Assembly: GCF_932274485.2 (NCBI RefSeq)
Contig: NC_065884.2
Location: 52,390,546-52,454,545, forward strand
Source: Patella vulgata
Lineage: Eukaryota; Mollusca; Gastropoda; Patellidae
Reading direction: 5' to 3'
Length of the DNA stretch: 64,000 bases
The notes below the pieces were generated by a model. The model saw only the letters and a program-made list of their open reading frames with translations. It was not told the origin of the DNA and did no database searches. Of this stretch, positions 22,345 to 34,700 are shown piece after piece. Position numbers and translations under genes: made by a program. Numbering within the stretch: position 1 is the first letter of the stretch; every line of letters starts with the position of its first letter.

Positions 22345-23055
22345 AGGACAATATTGGTGCCAGTCATTATCACATATGTGTTAGAGCTGGTTAAACACAT
22401 TCCAAATATACTTTTAACACAGAGATCATTGCTACGATAGCTGAGTAATACAGGTTTCCTGAATCGGAAGTGACGAACGCCAAAGGAAAACACGAGATAC
22501 CGCTCTAGATAACTGACTGAAGCGACGAGTGATAACATATACACGGCCGAATTTCTGCTCACTAATAATTCCTTCGAAGACCAAAAGTTATTGTGTGAGA
22601 CTGTGAGAGGATATCTGACAATTCATAAAAAGAATTGACTGTCACTAGATAAGAGAACACGTAATAAAAACAGAAAAAGTCCGTGCATTACCATGTTTTT
22701 ATAAGGTATAGAAGAATATATACAAGGGAATGTACGGACTATTTCTATTTTTCTCGTGTTCTCTTATCTAATGACATTCAATTACTTTATTGAATTGTCA
22801 GATATCCTCTTACAGTCCCATATAACAACTTTTGGTCTTGGAAGGAATTATTAGTGAGTAGAAATTCGGCCGTGTATCTGTTATCACTCGTCGCTTCAGT
22901 CAGTTATATAGAGCGGCGACTCGTGTTTTCCTTTGGCGTTCGTCACCTGTATTACTCAGCTATCGTAGCAATGATCTCTGTGTTAAAAATATATTTGGAA
23001 TGTGTTTAACCAGCTCTAACACATATGTGATAATGACTGGCACCAATATTGTCCT
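22345..23055. repeat. Palindromic TTAA-flanked MITE, arms about 340 bases
   Basis: Left arm from AGGACAATATTGGTGCC and right arm to GGCACCAATATTGTCCT are near-complementary over roughly 340 bases. Both ends are flanked by TTAA (22341-22344 and 23056-23059). The centre, near 22690-22715, is a short unpaired stretch. TTAA target duplication is typical of piggyBac-type transposition. No transposase. Confidence 0.8.
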
Positions 23056-23070
23056 TTAACACATAAAAGC

Positions 23071-23410
23071 GAGGACTCGTGTACAATAGGTTCGAACCCT
23101 GCGTTGGCCGAGAAAGTTCATCCAGATTTTCCGGCGTGGTTCTCCCTTGTCAGTGATGCAGGACGGAGGGGCTGACAAGGAAAGCTGTCTAGTCGTTCGG
23201 ATGGGACGAAAAACCGAGGTCTCGTGTACACATTGGCGTGCACGTAAAAGATCCCTTGGCAGTTGGAATTCGATACAAGAGTAGGCCGTAGTGCCGCTGT
23301 CCGGGCAAAATTTCCCTCATAGCACACTGTATGGCGTATGCCCGTCTTCATTAGCCCAGGTTAGGAGCAGAACAGTAGGACGTTAAACTCCATTTCATTT
23401 CATGTCATTT
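23071..23410 (+). repeat. SINE A, near full-length
   Basis: B box GGTTCGAACCC, GCGTTGGCCGAGAAAGTTC, the well-kept middle, and tail GACGTTAAACTCCATTTC with ATTTC repeats. It abuts the palindromic MITE. Confidence 0.85.
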
Positions 23411-23759
23411 CGTGTACAAAAGCCAATCAAAGTACTAACCTGATCCGAGTTGCGCAGGAGTAATATAGCCTATCATAGTTATGAATGTCCGTATCAATTT
23501 TGATAAAAACAACGCTTGATTTACTTTATGGTCAATATTTGCTGATAGGGCCTAAATGAAAGTTGTTTCAGTAGATCGGACTGCATATGTCTAATAAGTC
23601 CTAATAGTATAAAATTAACTGATTTTTAAGATGTTACATGCATTAATAAAGAAATTAAGTCTGTCAGGTGAAACTAAAAAAGGCAACCACCAATCGTAGC
23701 TAAAAACAAGCACATCAGTATATCTCAACGTTTTTAGCTATGTCCTACATGAATAGAAG

Positions 23760-24750
23760 AGTAGTTATGGTCGTTATATGGAATGGTGGTCATCTTGGAC
23801 ACCATTGTGTCGGGTAGTCGAGTGGTGACAGGCACAAGTTAAAAAGTTATAGGGCCCAAACAAAAAAGTCATATCAATGGCGAAGCTAACTCCGAGCGGC
23901 CTCTATTTATTATGACAATCAATACACAATGCATGACTCAAGAGTCAAATTGTGGTGGGTGGGGGGGCATACATATGCACACATGACCTCCCTCAGCTGA
24001 TCCACCGACTTAATAACGTAAACTTGATGAGATTTGTATATATATCGATGCTCATTGTGACAGTTTATATAGTTTGATGGCGGCCATCTCGGAATTAACA
24101 ATGACGCCACACGCTTTCCATCTAGTGGGCGACTGTAATGGACTGCCTCGCCCCTTAAACCTAGGTATAGACACCAAACTTGGTCTCCTAACATGAACAG
24201 TAAGGACGTTATGATTAATTATATGGAATTTCCCGTCATAGTGACGTTCTTGCGTAAAATTAACGTGTTTTTAAAAAAAAAAAAAAAAAAATCTGTTTTA
24301 TCGATTTCCTATGCGTATACACCATACTTGCTGGGTTTAGAGGTCGATATTCACCCTTATTTAGGAATAAATAACTTGATCCCTATAACATATGTGTAGA
24401 CACCCAAATCAATGTTCTAAGATGCTCATTGTGACAGTTTATATAGTTTGGTGGCCACCATCTTGAATTTCACAATGGCGTCATGCGTTTTTCATCTAGC
24501 GCCTGGTTGTAATGGGTTGCCTAACCCCTAAAACCTAGGCATAGGCACCAAACTTGTTCACCTATTATAAATAGTAAGGGCGCTGTGGTCATTTGGCCAC
24601 AGATCACTAATGATTTAACTATTGACTTAAATGTTAATTCTCATCTCTTAGACTGGCTCTAACTTTTTCCCAAATTTTCGTTGGGTAGAACGCTTTCTGT
24701 CACAGATGGAGCAACATGTGGCAAACTCTTACCCAAAAGCATGTATGAGG
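23760..24750 (+). repeat. Degenerate long tandem array with GGTGGCCATCTTGGA-type words
   Basis: Segments near 24040-24200 and 24425-24570 align with each other (TGCTCATTGTGACAGTTTAT, CCTAACCCCTAAAACCTAGG-type). Parts near 23760, 24220-24380 and 25810-25990 also match each other (TATCGATTTCCTAT, GCTGGGTTTAGAGGT). No gene seen. Confidence 0.55.
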
Positions 24751-24751
24751 T

Positions 24752-25511
24752 CATCCTCGGTTACCCAGTGTACTCATTCCGTTCTACTCCACTATACCCT
24801 GGGTTAATCCATAGGGTTTCCACGATTTCAAATTATCTGCCCTGGCCTAGAATGTAGCTACAGTCTACGAACTAACCAGAAAACAGTTTACAAACCAATC
24901 GTTTCGCCTTCGTTTTTATAAGGGTAGATAACCATATTCATGTCCATTTACTGAATGATTTATGTAAATAATGTATATATTTATAATTTATTTATATTTA
25001 ATTGTATTATCAAAATCTGTAGTATGTGTTGTTGATTTCAAATATGTATAATATCTATATGTTTGACTTTTGTTATTATTATTACTTTTCGTTCTTTGTC
25101 TGAAATATGTCATTCTGTTATGTTTATTATTATTTAACTTATACTTGGCAATTTAATACACAATAAGTTGTCTACGATATCACGTGGACATAAAATTCTG
25201 AGAACGAACGAACGAACGATTCTAAATAAAACTAATGACCCTACATTATTATATGAACGTCTGGTCTTCATTAGCATAATGTATAATTGGTTGTTAATAA
25301 TTACGCATTTAGAATAGGCCAACTCCTTACAATGTCCGATGAGAGTTAGTTACCTTTGCCAACATCCTTTTCAAATAACAATTTATGGGATTGGTCGATA
25401 AAAATAGCACAATCATCAAGGGCGGATAACTTGAAAACGTGTCTCCCCCATAGATTAACCCACGGTATAGTGGAGTAGAACGGAATGAGTACACTGGGTA
25501 ACCGAGGATGG
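24752..25511. repeat. TIR element with 8-base target duplication (hAT-like candidate)
   Basis: Inverted ends of about 60 bases (CATCCTCGGTTACCCAGTGT ... complement). Flanked by TATGAGGT at 24744-24751 and 25512-25519. The interior is AT-rich and noncoding. It interrupts the repeat unit also found at 19.6-20.0 kb. Confidence 0.75.
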
Positions 25512-26836
25512 TATGAGGTTCACCATGAAAAACTTGAGATACACAAGCTGGTAGTAGAGACAAGTAAACATGCAATTTTCGGCCCTACATTTCAACCTAA
25601 CCAACCTCTCAACTCTTCACCAATTATGCCATTCGCCAAAACCTGGCAGAAAATGCATTTCCAAACCCTTTTCTTCGATTATACACCAAAAAAGTCAACA
25701 AATATCGCAATGCAAAAGGGTGAAAAGGGAAAGGGAGAGAAAGACTACAAATAACTTTCGCCCTTCATTCGTGGGTGACGCAGTGGGAAGATTTGGTGAG
25801 CTGTGTCCATTTATATGGAATGGTGGCCATCTTCGACGCCATTTTGAATTTTACGTCACATTGACGCCATAGGGTAAAATGCATGGGTTTTTGAAATCTG
25901 TGGTATCGATTTCCTATAGGTAAGACACCATAACTGCTGGGTTTAGAGGTTAATATTCACTCGTTATCGAGGAATTAGTGTTCTCGTACATGATTGGACG
26001 AGGCCAAAATTCAAAATGGCCCCAAAAAGTTTCCCCAAGTGGTAAAGATGGGTAACTCCATGGAGGGTTAACACTGGACCAACAAAACATAAAAAAAACA
26101 AGAACCATATCTTCCCCACACTTAATTCCCGAAAATTTTGCACTCCGACCACCCTAAATAATCAGGCTATAAAAACACGGAATTCTAATCTAAATAATTG
26201 ACATACCTTTTTTAAAAAGATTAAATAAAACAGATATGGGGCATCCACTGGGAATTGTGGATCAACGGACTGATTGACTGGGACGTGTCAAAAAGAGGAA
26301 AGAATTATAATAATAATATAATAATAATAAAAAAAACATAACTGAATAACATTTATTAAGAAGTACACAGTGTTGTATGTCTTTTACCAGCCCGGCTACA
26401 TATAGCAAGGACATATGACAGATGCAATTAAATAAAGAATATATATGTTTATTATTATTTATCTCCCTTATTGTGTATGATATAAATTAAAAAAAAACTA
26501 AAAAAAACGTAAGCAATAAATAAATATTAATTTGATAATAAAAATAAAAAAGATATCGCTGACGATTATAAAGGGTAGTCTGTGAAAAGGAATAGATAAT
26601 ATAGTGGATATAAGTAATATAAATTTAAAAAAAAAAAGTAGCTTTAAAGTGGATTCTGGTACACTACTTGGAGTTATTGTAAAAGATGTTGTTGAGTATA
26701 TTAACAGTGGATCCAACACGGGAAACTGTGGAATATGCACTGTCGAACATCGAGTGGACTCCGTCGTGGGTACTGGCTAAGTCTAATATCTATACAAAGA
26801 TAGGCGGTAGAAGAATAAAAAAAAGGTGTGATCTAT

Positions 26837-28660
26837 CTAATCTCTGTCCAAGGTTGGTTCATCGACTCCTGTGTATTTTACTTCAAAATCTTTGCCATTG
26901 GCCTGAAAGGGTGAAAAATGTATTATAGATAAAGAACACGTTTAATAGCATTAGTGGTGGGTTCAAATTGGCTGATTCGGTCAAAATCGGTTCTAAAGTC
27001 TTCTGCTTTAAGGTCAACAATTATAGGAATATAATATAGGCCTACGTCGAGGAAGAGAGAGAGAGAGAGAGAGGGGGGTGATTAACGTCCACTCGACACA
27101 AATTAGGCCATTAGGGGATTAACTTCGGGTCCAATTTATTTCAACAATCCGCTTGTGTGTGGGTCTTTAATTAGTAATGGGAGCACCAGGAGAAATTCCA
27201 CGAGGTGGGACAGGCGCCTACATTTTTGTCACGTACGAGCTGAGAATCGAAACCACTCCTGTTGACTAAATGAGAGACCATATAATCTAAAACACCCCGT
27301 GAGTTTTCTCTGGGTCCTTCGGTTTCTCCCACATCTAAAGACCCCTAGCTATGCTGAAATAAATTTGAACTATATGTTAGTCCCGAAATGATCTAGTTTG
27401 TATTGAGGTGACGTTTAATCTAAAGATCCTATTTCGTTTCGTTTTTTATAGTTCAAAATTTATAGTCCGGCGTCATAGGGTCAAAAGCCGTTCGTATGAC
27501 CCCCGACGCGACCTCCCACTACAACTGGTCAGATCTTCATGTAGTGCAGGTCATCGAAAGTATAAAAAACGAAACGAAGTACAGATCTGCATTTTAATCA
27601 GATTGGCGGACGTTAAAATCTCACCCCCCCCCCCCACACACACACACACACTCCGACTATTGATAATCTAAAGTGCACACGTCTGACCATTCGGCCTTAC
27701 GAACCGGCCCCCATACATCAAACAATCTTTATTATATATCTGGTAATATGTATTTAATTTGTTTTATAATTCTATTTTTGTAATGACACGAAAACATACC
27801 AAGCTTCCCAAGCTATGGAGACAGTTGATGACGTTGAGGAAGGGTCCTTTTCGACTCTCGTATAAATCTGTTGTTTGGAAAAGAGCTTCTTTGCCTAAAC
27901 CATAATCTGTAGCACCTTTGTTGAAATTCTCGATGTTTGTCATAGCTACAAAAGGAGATGCACACTTCTTCTGGAAGCCTACTGGAGCTTTTCCGTCAGA
28001 CTTCAACAGTACGTTGATGAACCTGTTTTGCGAAAAAATTGAAAGAAGAACCAAACTTATATGCTTGTTTACTTTTTTATACGCCCAGATTTTAATGTGG
28101 ACGTATATTGTCGTCGCCCCTGTCCGCCCTTTACATTTTGTTTGTGTATACTCTACAGGTCACAATTTTTATCCGACTTTAACCAAACTTGAAACATAGG
28201 TTTATATCCAAAAGATCTCGGCTCCTTTCGATATTGGCATATACCGGACCGTAACTTCATGGATTATGGCCCCTGATCGCAGGAACACCCCCCCCCCCCC
28301 ACAGCAGCTAAATCGCCCGCGCAGTCAACAAGGGTTGTCGTTTGTTGTCCTTTGTCAGTAATGAAACATTTACAACACACTAAAATCTGATTTCGAGTCA
28401 CAACCCACTAAGTAATTATCAGATATTTGTCTCAAAACCTTAAACACTGTGTATAAATTTATATTTTACTTTAGCCTCTAGAGCATACACAGACAGACAG
28501 ACAAACGACAGTCACAAATATTAGTATAGATAGATAGATATAGTTTATTGTTAATGTATATTATATGTTTATTAAACACGGAGAATGAATAATCCCCTAA
28601 TAAGCATAAATCAACCTTGACGCTGATGGCTGTCGATATATTTTAAGCAATATTATATAA

Positions 28661-28716
<56 letters not shown>

Positions 28717-31700
28717 GAGGGTCTTTATTGATTGTTTATCTAGACGTAATGGTGACAGCTTAAAATTTTAAAACAATACCCTTTGATTAAACGAACACCA
28801 TTACTCAGGTTTGTCGTTACCTGACATATTAAACCAAGCGAGTCTAGATTCTAGCCAATCAGACTTCGTATCGAGAAATGGGCGTCTTTCGTCAATGGTC
28901 TTCCGCCAATCAAAAAATGAGTTTATCCTACGCGTGGCATGTTCATATTTACCGGGACTTTTGGAAGATATAAATAATCTAACTCAAATTCACCATTATC
29001 TTCACCTTATAAATTGCTAGTGGACTTCTCTTATATTCACGGGGAGCTCTCTACTGTATAATTTAAATGTTTAAACTTTATATATATTTTTATTTTCAAC
29101 TTTTGATTTAGAATTATATCCTGTTATATCGGATAAGTACGATAAGTAGAATCGAGTATTTAGAATTACATCCTTTTATATCGGATAAGTACGATTAGTA
29201 GAATCGAGTATTACTTTAATAGATATTTCAAAATTTACGTAAGCATTAATGAATAAATGGAAAAGTACGTTTATCGACGAAATACTTGTTTATTTAAATA
29301 CAATGTATGTTTCAAATGTAGATTTTTAGTGTCTTAAAATAATTAAAAATGTTTCGTGCTAAAATAAACGGAAAAGTAAGAATTTAGTCAGTTTCTCATC
29401 AAACCACGACACGCGAACAAAATACAGCAGCAAAAAATTTATGCCAAATCTGTATGCTTACTATAGAGACCAGTGAGCCTGCTGAACCAACTACGTCACT
29501 TCCGGTTTAAAAAAAAATAATTTCTCGCTTACAAAAACTTTTTTTGCCTGTGTTACAGAGGGGATTATTTATCAATATATATTTGCGATTTGTGGAATCC
29601 TTGTTGAAAATAGTTGGTTTTCCACCTTAAGCTACTACCTCCCAAAGGTATGGTGGCTGTTAGCGGCCATCTAAATCGTCGCCTTAGGAAGAAGTCGACA
29701 AGTCGACGAAATCAACCCGCCGACCCGAAAAAATGAAGGCGACGATCGCCGGGTTACTTTGTCGTGTCGGCGGGTTGATTTTGTCGACTTGTCGACTTGT
29801 CGCCTTGGACCTATTCACAACCCGACAAGGCGACAAGTCGACAAAATACAATTATTTCGACTTGTCGTGCGGCGAAGTCAAACTCGAGCTTGCGCATTTG
29901 TTGATTGGATAACTTGCATGCGCACAGATTAACTTCCAAGGCGACAAGTCGCCGCACGACAAGTCGAAATAATTGTATTCCGTCAACTTGTCGCCTTGTC
30001 GGGTTGTGAATAAGTCGAAGGCGACAAGTCGACAAGTCGACAAAATCAACCCGCCGACACGACAAAATAACCCGACGATCGTCGCCTTCATTTTGTCGGG
30101 TCGGCGGGTTGATTTGGTCGACTTGTCGCCTTGTCGGGTTGTGAATAACTTTACTGAGCAGTCGAATATTTCATTCAATCTCATTTCCGTTGTATCTATG
30201 ACATATTGGCTAATCAAAACACGACGGGATAGAGTTTTTCTAACATTCTATAGCAGGGGCTAAAGCTCTAGAATGGAAGGTTTCATGCGTACCAAAGTGA
30301 AACTCACCCAAGAACCTTTGTTGATTCTCAAAAATTGGCGCCTCTGGGAGGTCCACAAACTTCATTCATATTTCACAGTTTGATATATTTGAACGATTTT
30401 GAAAATATGATAAAAATTGTTATCTCTAGAATCCACATGCTAAAAACGTGATTTTGTGTACAAACAGGGTCCATAATCCAGAAAATTACGGTCTGATAAG
30501 CGCAAATTGTGACCTCTAGATGGTCCACGACAGGGCTACCTTCGGTTACACGGCTTTCCGTACTCTAGTCGAACTATCTGCATGCGAATGACATTTACAT
30601 GTAGTTAAACCTCTGGCCGTGACCAACCGTACCATGCGATAGAGCGGAGTCGAGATAGTTCAAAAATGGCTGAAAAGACTGACACGTGTGTAGATTTGTC
30701 TGAAAAATATCATTAAATTGCCAATGCGTTATTCACACCATGGACCGTAATTCGGGTTTCATGGTAGCACCCATATTCCTGAAGCAATGGCCCGAGAAAT
30801 CCCTCTTTGGCCATTGCTGGATTGGCTTCTGATACCTGAGCTTTTGAGGGAGTGTGTCTATTCTCCCCATTCAATCAAATCTATCCCAAGTACAGCAACA
30901 TAACAGCCCTTCGTTTAATCTGAGGTCTTCCCTAAAACTTTCGACAGTGATTTAAGGTATTAAAAACGGTGAAAGTCTTCATACAGTATTGTTTACATTG
31001 TATTCTTGTTGATAGCCCCGTTTGTCACGCAATTAGTTTTTCTGCGATATTCTGCTAGGCACTGGTTAACTGGTTAATTGGGCATAATAAAATCGTGAGT
31101 CATGACGTAACGTTATGTAAACATATTTGGTCCAATTTGGAGCTTTGTTTTAAATGTAATGTCATTGTTACGCAGTTAGCAATTGGTTGTTAATCGGACT
31201 ATTGACCAGTCATAATTTGGAACAGAAATTTGCTTCCATTAAAGCAGTGTTTAGTGTGATTAGCTCTAATCATACGAAACACTGTGGGGAGTATGGGTAG
31301 CACCGGGAAGTTAGGGAATATATATAAGCCCACGCCAAAAAACTGTGGTAAGGGTTTAAAAAAACATAAAAACTTCAATGCTGAATAATTTTACTAGCCA
31401 GAAATCGCTTAGAAAGCGTCTTCGACAATCTAGACCCCCGGGAGCTTCCGGGGCATAGGCGCCACCTCGACCCTCGCCCGAAGTCCTACGACGGTAGCTT
31501 CCCAATCAAGAATTGCCTCCGCCGGCCCTGCCTAGCCCTAACGCTTACCCTAACCCTAACCTACAATCTCGCCAACAATCACGTGCCCTAGCCCTATTTT
31601 ACATCTCAGCGACCTTGACGAAATCTTGAATTAGCCTTAAGAAATAGATTTAGCCAATTCCCTTTTGTTTTTGTTAGTAACAGTCTGTATCACCCAGTCC

Positions 31701-34700
31701 CTTCATTAACCTATCCGTTATACGAAATTTGCCTAGGGACTGGGATATCCAGACTGCACCAAAACACAGGTGAAAATGAAAAATGTCCCTGGTAATAAAC
31801 GCCAGAGTAAAGTCAGGCTTTTGAAGTTATAAAAACGGACCACAGTATTGTTGTAACGGGGCGCCACCGTGTTGTTTCTGTCTGTCTTATACATACAAAC
31901 AAAAAAATGCGGACATAAGTGACTGCTCTAGAGTGACACTAGACACCATTTTTTTACACGGATTTTAAATATTTTAAATTTATTAGTCAATTTAAAAAAG
32001 AACGATTTCTGAAAAACTAATGAAGCAAATAACGATCGATGCCATAAAATCTATTTAGCAAATATCGACTGAAACCACACATCCACAACCAGCTCTCATT
32101 ATAAGATTCTTAATTTGCGGTCAGCTATTAAAGTCAATTTTAGTTTTAGTAACACGTCATTGGCCTCATGTTGTGTTACTTCCGGTCCTACGAAGTTAAT
32201 AATCGCCAGGCGATAGCGCTTTATGGTTGATTTGTAATTAATATCGCTGTAACATGACCAATTTAATTATATCGAAAGCTGTACAATGATCAAATAAAAG
32301 TGTTGTTGGCAATAAAAACGACGGGGAGTGTTAGAACTAGTGAGATGATAGCAAACGAAATGACTTCAACGAGTAAAAACAATATGGCGAGTGATACAAT
32401 TTGTTATTGTAGTATATAGTCAAGCAGTAGTAAGATTCGAGAAATTTTATTTTAATCCCTCCAAGTGCCTGTGAGTTAAGGCAACTTATCTTTAAGGGAA
32501 AATTGATACTTAACATTGCCTTTGGATACCACTTACCCTTAACTGACAGGAAGTTACGTATATTTAAGTGAAGTCTAGGAGTTAAGTGGCTAACATAAAA
32601 TTTCCTTTGAATACGGACCAAGGTGTAGGCCTACATAGTTTAGTTAACACACCGTTCTTAGCTTTTCAATTAGAACACGGTTCTTAGCTTTGCAATTTGG
32701 TCGTAAATGCCGTTAGAAACGTCCCAAATTACAGCCATTAGGTATTGGAGTTTGAAAGCCTTTATTAAACAATGCTAACAATCGGCCGCAGTATAGATTT
32801 AACGTTTGAATTCAATTTACTTTTTAAAGGCAAAACACGGACACTCCAGTATATTATTTTTAAACTCTTACCTATTCAATAGCAGTATATCATAACTGTC
32901 ATATCCAAAGCTGTCATATCGTACGTCACATTAGGTGTCCCTGTTGATCGTGAATTTTAAGCCCTTTTTGACTGGGACTTATTGATGTAGGACTAGATGA
33001 ACAATCCGAGCACCCCACCCCCAAAAGATAAAGAAATAAAAACTCCGAACTGCGTTTGTCAACCCCAAGTTATAAAACTATATATACACAGGGCCGAGTA
33101 CAACACTTCAACGGTCGAAGTTCTCCTTTAAGTTAAATCTATATGTTATAAAATTATTCTTTGTGTAGTTTCTTGATGAGCTGAATTCGGACCCGTGGAG
33201 GTACTAACCTGCAAAGGACAGTGCCGTCTTTCAAATATGCAGCTATGGATTTGAAATCATTTTTAACCTAAGGAAGGAAAAAAGGAAGGAATACATTATG
33301 TTAAGTAAAGGTTAAATCATATTGGTTTATCGATAGGTGCTGAAAATCTTATGGTAGTAGGATGGATGCAAAATGTTGAATGACAATTTTTAATTAGTGC
33401 TCCAACTCCACTGAAGCCATCAGAGGATGTATCACTGTTCTATGACTAGGCTATGCATTACTACAAGTTGTTCAAGAATTTGGCTACCTCCCAATTCTTT
33501 TGAAGATAACTAATGCATATCACAAGATGAGCAAACTAGGGGTATAACCATCACGCACACACCTAAATAAATGCTTATCTTGGGAACCCAAATACGATCA
33601 TGCAAGTGTTAGACAATTATAAGATGGATAGAGAGAGTAACATGGTCTTGGTTTAAGGCACACCACACTTCATCTTCGGTTCATCAATAACTGATTAATA
33701 GTAGGAGGATGAAATCTAAAAATGAGATTTTACGAATCATTTCATGTTAGAGATAAGCATTCACCACAGTACGGTAGATCATGTTGTGTCGCATCTGGGT
33801 AGGATGGATGCCAAACATGAATGTCTTAATTAACACTTTCCTCAAAATGTCACAATGCTAGAACGGATGGGTTTCTTAAAAACAAACCTTTTCAACATGC
33901 AACCGTCTAAATTATTTTGCATGCAATTTAAAAATGTTTTGATCACTAATTCGAAAAGACGACACCTATGGCAGTCCTTGAAACCAAAATAAATCTCCTA
34001 TCCTTATTGAGTACGATGTTTTTGAAGGTCAAAATTGCTGTTTTACGCTTGTTTGGCTTTTTAATCATTCTAAATAAAACATTATATCAAAATAGATCAT
34101 CAGTGGAAATTAAAAGGTAGAGAAATAGGGTTTAACGTCCACTCTACACAAATTACGTCATTTCGGGACTAACATTATCGTTCACGTGGGAGGGAAACCC
34201 ACGAGGTTGGGCAGGCGACCCTACTTCTTGTCACATACAAGCATGGAATCGAAACCACCTCACGTGACTCAATGGCAGACCTTATGTTCCAACGCGCCAT
34301 CCAACTCCCTAGTTCATTAAAGGTTTCCAAAATGTCGCAACATAAGTTTGTCCCACAGATATTCATTGCTGTCCTCGGGATTACGTGAACCACGACAATA
34401 CAAGCACCGGCACATCGGTTGAACCCTAATTTTATGAAACCGCATCTTTTGGGTTTGCAACCAGTTGTGCTAGCGCACGTTGTCAAGTTTTTTTTCTCAC
34501 AATTTTGGAAGAGGCTCCAAAGACAGGAGCCCCGGGAATGAGGGTCCCATCATTGAAAAACCAGTCACAGCTTCAAGGACAAGGCACAGTCTGAGTTGGA
34601 CTTATTGACTGCTTCCATACCAGGCATTGGTAATTTGCGTGTTTCATTTTTGGTCGATGGTATGGCTTCAAGAAATTATTTAGCTGGACAGATATTTTAA

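Noticed and set aside
29811-30263. Long open frames on both strands
   Set aside because: They arise from the palindromic CGACAAGTCGAC repeats; translations are low-complexity mirror images.
30660-30715. ATGGCTGAAAAG possible gene start
   Set aside because: Stop after 16 codons and no donor in frame with a recognisable continuation.
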